From: RHKX01 sp964641695
GTDB lineage: Bacteria > Actinomycetota > Thermoleophilia > Solirubrobacterales > 70-9
Direction of reading: 5' to 3'
Length of the DNA stretch: 35,495 bases
Assembly (NCBI GenBank): GCA_964641695.1
Contig: CAZXKG010000015.1
Coordinates: 1 to 35,495, forward strand
Shown: positions 24,179 to 30,424 of the stretch, one piece after another
Layout of the letters: each line of letters begins with the position of its first letter
Position numbering within the stretch: the first letter of the stretch is position 1
Translations under genes and position numbers: made by a program
The notes under the pieces: model-generated
The model's input: only the letters and a program-made list of their open reading frames with translations
Told to the model about the DNA's origin: nothing
The model's database searches: none

Positions 24179-24412
24179 CGGACGCTGTCGCCGAGGACCG
24201 GCCCGACCAGCGGCGCCGGCGGCCAGATCGGCAGCGAGCGGAACCGGTCGACGACGCCCTTGGTCAGGTCGGTGTTCAGCGAGACCCCCGAGTAGACGGT
24301 CGTGAACAGCACGGACATGACCAGGATCCCGCCCCCGCAGCAGGGTCGCCAGCATCCTGATCGTGGTCGTCTTGCCCGCGCCGTTGGGGCCGAGCACTCC
24401 GTACACCGATCC
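24127..24412 (-). pseudogene. Remnant of a DrrAB-type ABC exporter (ATPase start joined to permease middle)
   Basis: On the minus strand 24412-24335 encodes the Walker A region of a daunorubicin-resistance-type ATPase (GSVYGVLGPNGAGKTTTIRM, then LATLLR). Without a stop, but in another frame, 24330-24127 encodes the middle of an ABC-2 permease (GILVMSVLFTTVYSGVSL, then DRFRSLPIWPPAPLVGPVLG). The rest of the ATPase (Q-loop, signature, Walker B) and both ends of the permease are gone. The permease piece overlaps the last 52 bases of the siderophore-interacting gene on the opposite strand. It is clearly a product of internal deletions. The interval 24413-24477 shows nothing else recognisable. Confidence 0.8.
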
Positions 24413-24477
24413 CGCTCCCCGACCGGATCCATCGCGCGGCAACCCGATCGCCGATCCGGCGTCGCTCGCGGGTACGT

Positions 24478-24912
24478 TTGTCGCGAGTGGAGGACGTGAT
24501 CGACACCCTCACCCGCGGCAACCCGACCGAGGTCAAGGTCGTGCTCGCCTCCGTCGCGCTGGCGCTGGCGACCTACCAGGTGTTCCTGATCACGATCGCC
24601 TACGGGAAGGTGCGCCTCCCGTTCCTGCGCGCCGCGGCGGCATCGTTCTCGCACCGTGCGATCGGGGACGCGGCGGCGCTGATCCTCGTCGTCGTCGCAT
24701 TCACCTGCATCGCCTACTACGGCTTCGAGGACGACGCCGGACTGCACGTCGCCTGCGCCTCCGCCCTGCTGATCGTCCTCGCCACGAAGATCCTCGTCCT
24801 CCGGCGCGCCCACTCGCTCAGCCGATTGCTCCCATATCTGGGGACCGCGACGTGGATACTCCTTGCGGCGACGTGGATGACCTCCGCGGGAGATTTCCTC
24901 TTCGATGGTTGA
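24478..24912 (+). CDS. Four-helix membrane protein, unknown function
   Basis: A 144-residue hydrophobic protein with about four transmembrane segments (near 21-39, 59-78, 88-108 and 118-135) linked by short charged loops. I do not recognise the family. The TTG at 24478 is the longest start; GTG codons at 24487 and 24496 are alternatives, and GGAGG at 24489-24493 is too close to the last to decide. Its stop overlaps the next gene by 8 bases (24905-24912), so the two are surely co-translated. Confidence 0.65.
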   Translation: MSRVEDVIDTLTRGNPTEVKVVLASVALALATYQVFLITIAYGKVRLPFLRAAAASFSHRAIGDAAALILVVVAFTCIAYYGFEDDAGLHVACASALLIVLATKILVLRRAHSLSRLLPYLGTATWILLAATWMTSAGDFLFDG

Positions 24913-25135
24913 CGAGAACGACAAGAGCCTCGACGAAGGACGAACCTACGCAAAGCAGGTCATCGCCTCGCTGCTCGCAGCCGCGGCGATAGTGGCGATC
25001 GTGATCGTCGCGGTGACGCTCGAGCTCGGCCCGACCAGCACCGCCGAGCTCGACGCGCAGGAGGACGTCCTCAAGGAGAAGGTCGAGCTTCAGGAGGAGC
25101 GGCGTGAGGCCGCTGAGGAGCGGCGTGAGCGCTAG
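24905..25135 (+). CDS. Small single-pass membrane protein with charged coiled-coil tail
   Basis: A 76-residue protein from ATG 24905 with one helix (about 20-40, ASLLAAAAIVAIVIVAVTL). An acidic, then Glu/Arg-rich tail follows (ELDAQEDVLKEKVELQEERR), which should form a coiled coil; the last codons repeat GAGGAGCGGCGTGAG. No family recognised. It overlaps the upstream membrane protein gene by 8 bases and the convergent mscL stop by 4 bases. A partner or assembly factor of the upstream protein is a reasonable guess only. Confidence 0.65.
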   Translation: MVDENDKSLDEGRTYAKQVIASLLAAAAIVAIVIVAVTLELGPTSTAELDAQEDVLKEKVELQEERREAAEERRER

Positions 25136-25506
25136 CGGCGGGCGCGCAGCTCGTCGCGGATCTCGGCCAGCAGCTTGATCTCCTCGGCCTGCTCCTCTTC
25201 CTCCTCCTTGCCGCGCCACTGGGCGAGCGCGTTCAGGGGACGGACGACGACGAAGTAGACGACCGCGGCGACGATCACGAAGTTGATCGCGGCGTTGATC
25301 GTCGAGCCGTAGACGATCTTCGACCCGTTGATCGTGACGCCGGCGTCGCCGAAGTCCGGAGTGCCGCCGATCGCGCCGATGATGCCGCCGATGAAATCGG
25401 TGCTGAAGGCCGCGACGATCGCTGCGAAAGCGACGCCGATGACGAACGCCACCGCGAGGTCAACGACGTTCCCGCGGAGGAGGAAGTCCTTGAAGTCGTT
25501 GAGCAT
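25132..25506 (-). CDS. mscL: Large-conductance mechanosensitive channel MscL
   Basis: Homopentameric channel that opens under membrane tension to release solutes during osmotic downshock. The 124 residues show the standard plan: N-terminal amphipathic helix (MLNDFKDFLLRGNVVDLAVA), TM1 with the pore-lining Gly/Ala pattern (FVIGVAFAAIVAAF), a periplasmic loop with TINGSKIVYGSTINAAINF, TM2 (FVIVAAVVYFVVV) and a charged C-terminal bundle (EEEEEQAEEIKLLAEIRDEL). The start is ATG 25506 with GAAGG upstream. It converges with the small membrane protein gene, their stop codons overlapping. Upstream 25507-25620 has no recognisable element. Confidence 0.96.
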   Translation of the reverse strand: MLNDFKDFLLRGNVVDLAVAFVIGVAFAAIVAAFSTDFIGGIIGAIGGTPDFGDAGVTINGSKIVYGSTINAAINFVIVAAVVYFVVVRPLNALAQWRGKEEEEEQAEEIKLLAEIRDELRARR

Positions 25507-25620
25507 CCCATCGCCTTCGACGGCGTCGCGGCGACTCCTGCCTAGTAGTCGGGATCCTGGCCCAGACCGACGTATGTACCCGTCCTGGGCACAAACGTCG
25601 GTCCGAGCGGCTTCTCGGCC

Positions 25621-27321
25621 TCAGCCTCGGCTGCCCCTGACGCGGATCGATCCCCTCATATCCGGGTGGATGCGGCAGAAGTACGTGTAGGTCGTGCCTC
25701 GCGCTCCCCTGGCGCGCTTGCCCTTCGCTCCCTTGCCCCGCTTGCCTTTGGCGGGGCGCGCCCGCAGCGGCGGCGTCGTGAAGGTGCTGGTGCCGGTCGT
25801 CACCTCGGAGCTGGTGCCGGTCCCGTACCCGAGCTGCCCCGAGTCGAAGCTGACCGGCCCGTTGGCGAGCGGGTAGCCGATCCCGGATCCCCTGTTGCAC
25901 GGCGCCTTACAGGAGGTGATGCTGTGCCACGCCTGCTCGGTCTGCGGCATCGAGGGGAGCGCGTCCAGGTTGTTGAAGGTGACGGCCCCGCCGGAGGGGA
26001 TCGTTGGCGGCCGCATCAGTCCCTTGGGGAAGCCGCGGACCGCGGTGAAGCCGCCCTTGAGGTAGGCGAAGCTGCGGATGTCGATCCCCCTGGCGGGAAC
26101 CTTGCCCTTCGCCTTCAGCTTGCGTGGGTCGGCGAGCCGCAGGTTCTTCCGGGCCTTGTAGTCGATGTTCTCCTTCAGCCGGCCGTGGGTGAGGACACCT
26201 CCCCTGCCAATGACCTCGGCGAACGCCGCCGCGTCCTCGAACGGGTCGAGCGCCTTCGGGTCGTCGGCGGTCGACCAGGCCAGCGGCATGATCCCCATCG
26301 ACTCGTACCAGGACGCCTTGCGTACGTCGTAGGTGGTGTTGACCGAGACGACGTCGCCGGGCTGCAGGCTCACGCGCCAATCGCGTGGGGTGGCCGTCAT
26401 CGAGACGTCCCAGCTGACCGCGCCGGCGGGCTCGTAGTAGCGGGCCTTGGAGCGGAACAGCCGCTTGGTGATGCCGTTCCGGGTGACGAACAGGTCGACC
26501 GACTTCCCGCCCGGGTGCAGGTGGCCGGCGCCGAAGATCAGGGTCGCGCCGCCGGCCGGGACCGTCCACTGCCGCTGCCCGCTGATCTTCCCCCGCTCCC
26601 CGTAGCCGGGAGCCGAGGGATCGGTGGGGACGTCGTCGGGGAACACGTACTCCCCGTCCCCGTCGAGGTCGAAGTCGCGCTCGGCGTCGAAGACCGGGTA
26701 GATCTGCGGCAGCCCCGCCACGTCGAGCCAGCGCACGTCGGCGGCGGCGATGTCGGTGCGCGGCCCGGTGTCGGGCACCCAGTCGATCTGCCAGGTGATG
26801 TAGACGCTCCTGCCGTCGGAGGCGCCGAGGTTGTGGATCATCTGGTTGATGATCCAGTTCGCGTCGCCGGCGACGTTGAGGCCGTAGCCCTGCGGGAGCT
26901 TGACGTGGGTCTTCTCCTCACCCGAGGCGAAGGTCGGGCTTCCGCCCCGGAGCCAGACGACGTGATGGAGGTGAAGATCCCAGACGCTCGGGGTGACGAG
27001 CTTCCCGTTCGGCTTGATCTCCACCATGCTCGGCTTGAAGCGGGTGATGTAGCCGCGCTGGCCGGAGCCGTTGGCGAAGACGCTCTCGCTCACCGGGCCG
27101 CTCACCTTCTCCGCGTTCGGGCAGGTCTTGGTGATGCCGAAGTCGTTCAGGTTCTGGCCCGGGTGGATCGGGATCGCGTTCGTCCGGCAGTTGAACGTGG
27201 TCGTGTCCGCGTAGCTCGCGGGCTGAAGCTTGGGCTCCTTCTTCGCCGTCGCCACCGCGGGCGAGAACAACACGATCGCTGTCGCGACCAAGGCCGCGAC
27301 TCCTCCCAGACGCCTCTCCAT
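25621..27321 (-). CDS. Exported copper protein: PHM-like monooxygenase fold plus C-terminal cupredoxin
   Basis: A 566-residue protein with a signal peptide (1-26). The middle part carries histidines spaced as in copper type II monooxygenases: HLHH (His119, His120), His163 in MIHNLGA, HLH (His267, His269) and Met342/Met345. These could form the two copper sites of peptidylglycine hydroxylating monooxygenase-like or Nod19-like folds. The C-terminal part from about 425 has a plastocyanin-type set: His466, Cys549, His552 and Met555 in YFCRIHPDMRG. A Lys/Arg/Gly insert (523-541) sits just before the last three ligands. An acidic DLDGDGEYVF loop may bind calcium. Substrate and activity are unknown; only the metal-site pattern is seen. 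The start is ATG 27321. Confidence 0.7.
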   Translation of the reverse strand: MERRLGGVAALVATAIVLFSPAVATAKKEPKLQPASYADTTTFNCRTNAIPIHPGQNLNDFGITKTCPNAEKVSGPVSESVFANGSGQRGYITRFKPSMVEIKPNGKLVTPSVWDLHLHHVVWLRGGSPTFASGEEKTHVKLPQGYGLNVAGDANWIINQMIHNLGASDGRSVYITWQIDWVPDTGPRTDIAAADVRWLDVAGLPQIYPVFDAERDFDLDGDGEYVFPDDVPTDPSAPGYGERGKISGQRQWTVPAGGATLIFGAGHLHPGGKSVDLFVTRNGITKRLFRSKARYYEPAGAVSWDVSMTATPRDWRVSLQPGDVVSVNTTYDVRKASWYESMGIMPLAWSTADDPKALDPFEDAAAFAEVIGRGGVLTHGRLKENIDYKARKNLRLADPRKLKAKGKVPARGIDIRSFAYLKGGFTAVRGFPKGLMRPPTIPSGGAVTFNNLDALPSMPQTEQAWHSITSCKAPCNRGSGIGYPLANGPVSFDSGQLGYGTGTSSEVTTGTSTFTTPPLRARPAKGKRGKGAKGKRARGARGTTYTYFCRIHPDMRGSIRVRGSRG

Positions 27322-27400
27322 GCCTGGGATTCTGACGCACTGGAGACCGGCGCGACGCAGCCGCCTGCGATCGGATCCAGCCCGATGGCCGTCGGCCCCC

Positions 27401-28150
27401 TCAAACGCCGTTGAAGACCGCGGTGACCACCGCGCTGCAACCGCTCACGCCGAGGCGGTTGACCCTCAACCGCGCGGAGACGTCGACGCTGCGGCCGTTG
27501 GACGCGTCCATGTAGCCGCCGACCGTCCGCATGGCCGAGGAGTCGGGACCGACGTACCCCGTCGAGTACGAGTTGATCGGGGTGGACGCCGGGGTATCGC
27601 TTCCGCCCGCGCTCGTCTCGGGAGTAGTGCCCGTGAAGGTCGACCGGGTGGGGACGCCGGCGACGAGGTCGAGCCGTGCCGACGCGGTGTTGGGTGCCGC
27701 GGCCAGGCAGGTGAGCGTGATCGTGAACGGGCCGCGGGTGACGACCGCCTTGTTCGTGCCGCGAGCCGCGGTCACCCAGCCCTGGAAGTAGCGCTGGCGC
27801 GTCACGAACTCGTTGGGCGATGAGCCGCCGAGCTTCCCCGCGTTCTGCGCCTGGATCGCGGCGGGAACCTGGGCGAGGGAGGCCTCGTCGACCTCGGTCG
27901 AGCCGAGCGAGTCCTTCGCGACGTCCACGCCCTTCAACGACCGATCCCTGACGTCCTTGCCGGACAGCGTTCGGTCCTTCACGTCCTTCCCCGTGAGCGA
28001 CGAGTCGCGCACGTCCTTACCGGACAGGGAGCCGTTCTCGATGTCCTTGCCGGTGAGCTTGGAGGCGGCGTAGCCGGTCCCCACCAGCGAGATGACCAAT
28101 GCGCAGATCGCCACCACCATCGCCGGTGACGGAAGCCTGAGACGAGACAT
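27401..28150 (-). CDS. Exported protein with six decapeptide repeats
   Basis: A 249-residue protein with a signal sequence or N-terminal anchor (about 8-30). Residues 32-91 are six consecutive 10-residue repeats of the pattern L-(T/S)-G-K-D-V-x-D-x-S, likely a right-handed beta-helix or stalk similar to pentapeptide repeats. The rest is Thr/Ser/Gly-rich with a C-terminal beta-type domain and two cysteines (in LTCLAA and SGCSAV). Similar proteins are common at the surface of soil actinobacteria, with no known function. The start is ATG 28150. It ends 79 bp before the copper protein gene on the same strand. Confidence 0.7.
   Translation of the reverse strand: MSRLRLPSPAMVVAICALVISLVGTGYAASKLTGKDIENGSLSGKDVRDSSLTGKDVKDRTLSGKDVRDRSLKGVDVAKDSLGSTEVDEASLAQVPAAIQAQNAGKLGGSSPNEFVTRQRYFQGWVTAARGTNKAVVTRGPFTITLTCLAAAPNTASARLDLVAGVPTRSTFTGTTPETSAGGSDTPASTPINSYSTGYVGPDSSAMRTVGGYMDASNGRSVDVSARLRVNRLGVSGCSAVVTAVFNGV
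27878..28057 (-). repeat. Six tandem 30-bp coding repeats
   Basis: The DNA encoding the decapeptide array. Units vary in sequence, with repeated fragments such as GACGTCCTTGCCGGACAG and GACGTCCTT on the plus strand; the first four units are the most alike and the last two have diverged. Confidence 0.75.
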
Positions 28151-28180
28151 AGGCGCAGGGTAGCCCCAAACGTCGCGAAA

Positions 28181-29110
28181 TCAACCGTCTGCTTCGAGGC
28201 CCTCGATGTTCAGCAGGCGGGGCTCGGGATGGTCCACCTGGATCGTCGTGTGGTCGATCCCGAACCGCTCGACGAGCATCCGTTCCAGCGAGCGCCGGCA
28301 GGCGTGGCAGTCCTCGCCCTGCTCGACCAGGACGTGGACGGCGAGCGCCGGAAAGCCGGAGGTGATCGTCCAGACGTGCAGATCGTGGACGTCGACCACG
28401 CCTCTCTCCCCCTCCAGGCTCCGCTTGATCTCCTCGACGTCGACTCCGGCAGGGGCCTGCTCGAGCAGGACCGAGACCGAGTCGCGAAGGACCGGCCAGG
28501 CGCTGAGCAGGACGAAGAGGCCGATCAGCGCGCCGATGATCGGGTCGGCGTCCTCCCAGCCGGTCAGGAGGATGATCAGGGCCGCGACGATCACGCCGAC
28601 CGATCCGGCCAGGTCGGCGAGGACGTGACGCAACGCCGCCGAGACGTTGAGGCTGTCCCCCTCGTCGCGGGCGAGCACGTAGGCGGCGAGCAGGTTGACC
28701 ACCAAACCCGCGACCGCCACCGCGAGCATCGGTCCGCCGAGCACCTCGTGCGGCTCGCTGAGCCGCTGGTAGGCCTCGTAGAAGATCCAGAGCGAGACGA
28801 CGAGGAGCGTCAAGCCGTTGAAGAACGCCGCGAGGATCTCCGCCCGCTGGTAGCCGAAGCTACGGCGCAGGGTGGGCGGTCGCTCGGCCAGCCAGATCGC
28901 ACCGAGCGCGATCCCGAGCGCGGCGGCGTCGGAGAGCATGTGCGCCGCATCGGCGATCAGGGCGAGGCTGCCGCTGATCACCCCGCCGACGACCTCGACG
29001 ACCATGAACGTCGCGGTCAGCGCAAGCGCGATCCGCAATGCCCGCTTGCTGGTCGAGCGGTCGGGGGCGTGGCTGTGACCGTGCCCGTGGCTGTGGGCGT
29101 GCGAGTGGAT
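28181..29110 (-). CDS. Cation diffusion facilitator (CDF) metal exporter with His-rich N-terminus
   Basis: Exports zinc or a similar divalent metal in exchange for protons. From the TTG at 29038 there are 285 residues; the same frame continues upstream through a typical His-rich segment (HSHAHSHGHGHSHAPDRS) to about 29110 before a stop at 29123-29125. Six helices are visible. Metal-site motifs are ADAAHMLSDAAA (TM2) and LRHVLADLAGS (TM5), each with the His/Asp pattern of CzcD-like exporters, and the C-terminal domain has VHDLHVWTITSG. No ATG, GTG or TTG precedes the His-rich part in frame, so either a rare start such as ATC 29110 is used, or translation starts at TTG 29038 without the His-rich part, or a frameshift is present. 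Confidence 0.88.
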   Translation of the reverse strand: MHSHAHSHGHGHSHAPDRSTSKRALRIALALTATFMVVEVVGGVISGSLALIADAAHMLSDAAALGIALGAIWLAERPPTLRRSFGYQRAEILAAFFNGLTLLVVSLWIFYEAYQRLSEPHEVLGGPMLAVAVAGLVVNLLAAYVLARDEGDSLNVSAALRHVLADLAGSVGVIVAALIILLTGWEDADPIIGALIGLFVLLSAWPVLRDSVSVLLEQAPAGVDVEEIKRSLEGERGVVDVHDLHVWTITSGFPALAVHVLVEQGEDCHACRRSLERMLVERFGIDHTTIQVDHPEPRLLNIEGLEADG

Positions 29111-29175
29111 GACCCGATGGTCTCAGACGCGCCGCCCGTCGCCCGCTCCGCCATCGGACCCGCGGCGCGGGTTCG

Positions 29176-29727
29176 TCAGTCGCGCGCGAAGAGGGCGATC
29201 ATCGCGTTCTGGGCGAACCGGGGCGGGAAGCTCATCACCGTCTCCCCGCGATGGCGCTTGAGGAAGCGGGCGCCCCAGCGCGCTCCGCGGATCCCCTTCG
29301 GAATACCCCCGCGCATGATCAACCCATCGCGCGCCGCCGCGGCGCTGTCCTCGAGGAACGAGCGCAACTCCCCGGCGGGAAGCACGTGACAGCGCAGACG
29401 TACCGCCGCGCCACTGGTGTTCTCGAGCGCGTGCTTGACGCCGGGGGCGACGGGCTGGGGACCATCCTCGGCCTGGAGCGGTCGAGTCCGCTCGCCGATC
29501 TGCACCTGGGCGGTGCCGTCGAGAACCTCCCACCGCTCCTCCTGTCTCGGATGGAGGTGCTCAGGCAGCTTGGCCCCCGGCTCGAACCAGGCGTAGACCC
29601 AGAGGTTCTCCCCATCCGGCACGAAGGCGTAGCCGACCCTGTGGACCGGGTCGCGATCGGTGGGAGCGGACGGCGCCTCGTGGTCGCCGTCGGTCGCTTC
29701 AGGCTGGGAGGAGGTCGCGTTGCTCAT
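29176..29727 (-). CDS. Cupin-domain protein
   Basis: A 183-residue single-domain cupin with EHLHPRQEERWEVLDGTAQV (His, His, Glu metal set) and PGVKHALENTSGAAVRLR (the second histidine motif). A polar N-terminal extension of about 25 residues and a C-terminal helical part (GGIPKGIRGARWGARFLKRH) follow the barrel pattern of 2-residue-loop cupins. The enzymatic role is unknown. It is divergent from a TetR regulator with 70 bp between starts, which contain a strong palindrome, so regulation by that TetR is likely. The start is ATG 29727. Confidence 0.8.
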   Translation of the reverse strand: MSNATSSQPEATDGDHEAPSAPTDRDPVHRVGYAFVPDGENLWVYAWFEPGAKLPEHLHPRQEERWEVLDGTAQVQIGERTRPLQAEDGPQPVAPGVKHALENTSGAAVRLRCHVLPAGELRSFLEDSAAAARDGLIMRGGIPKGIRGARWGARFLKRHRGETVMSFPPRFAQNAMIALFARD

Positions 29728-29764
29728 AAATGCTCCTGGTCGGTCGACTGCTTGCTACCCGCGG

Positions 29765-29785
29765 GTAACTTAACACTCAAGTTAC
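29765..29785. promoter_or_regulatory. Operator palindrome between cupin and tetR genes
   Basis: GTAACTT and AAGTTAC form perfect 7-bp arms around a 7-base centre, within an AT-rich stretch; GGTAACC follows at 29791-29797, directly before the tetR ATG. Placement between divergent genes is typical for TetR autoregulation and control of the neighbour. Confidence 0.7.
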
Positions 29786-29797
29786 TCTTTGGTAACC

Positions 29798-30400
29798 ATG
29801 GCCGCGAAACCAACCGAACGACGACGGCTGACTGCCGGCCAGAGGCGCTCGACGATCATGGCGGCGGCCGGGCCGCTCTTCGCCGCCGACGGCTTCGCGG
29901 CGACCAGGCTCGACGACGTCGCGGCCGCCGCGGGCGTGACCAAGCCGATCCTCTACCGCCACTTCACCTCGAAGGTGGATCTCTACCTGGCGCTCCTCGA
30001 CAAGCACGAAGCCGACCTTCCCGGGTTCTTCGACCGCATCGGGGACGTGCCGACCGACGCGGGCCAGGAGACCCTCGTCAGGGCGATCCTGGAGCACTGG
30101 CTCGACTACGTGCGGGAGAACGGGCACTCGTGGAAGATGCTCTTCCGCGATGCCTCCGGGGGCGAGGAGATCCGGCGGCGACGGACCGAGGTGAGCATCC
30201 GCGCACGCGAGGTGATGGCAGGGTTCGTCGCCGCTTCCGCGGGGGATCGGATCCCGGATGAGCAGGTGGAGCCGACGGCGGAGCTGCTCGTCAGCGGGCT
30301 CGCGGGGCTGGCGCTGTGGTGGATCGACCACCCGGAGGTCCCGAAGGCGACGATCACCGATGCCGCCGCGCGGATCTGCGTCGCGCCGTTGGTCGGCTGA
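29798..30400 (+). CDS. TetR/AcrR-family transcriptional regulator
   Basis: A 200-residue one-component regulator from ATG 29798 (a TTG three codons upstream lies in the operator region and is less likely). The helix-turn-helix is visible as FAADGFAATRLDDVAAAAGV followed by TKPILYRHFTSKVDLYLALL. The C-terminal ligand domain includes WLDYVRENGHSWKMLFRDA and LALWWIDHPEVPKATI, resembling TetR_C domains of actinobacterial regulators. The inducer is unknown. It most likely represses the divergent cupin gene and itself. Confidence 0.9.
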   Translation: MAAKPTERRRLTAGQRRSTIMAAAGPLFAADGFAATRLDDVAAAAGVTKPILYRHFTSKVDLYLALLDKHEADLPGFFDRIGDVPTDAGQETLVRAILEHWLDYVRENGHSWKMLFRDASGGEEIRRRRTEVSIRAREVMAGFVAASAGDRIPDEQVEPTAELLVSGLAGLALWWIDHPEVPKATITDAAARICVAPLVG

Positions 30401-30424
30401 CCGGCGGACGCCGGACGCCGGACG

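Noticed and set aside
25666..27414. A 582-residue plus-strand frame antisense to the copper protein
   Set aside because: The minus-strand protein has a signal peptide and ordered metal ligands; this frame has neither.
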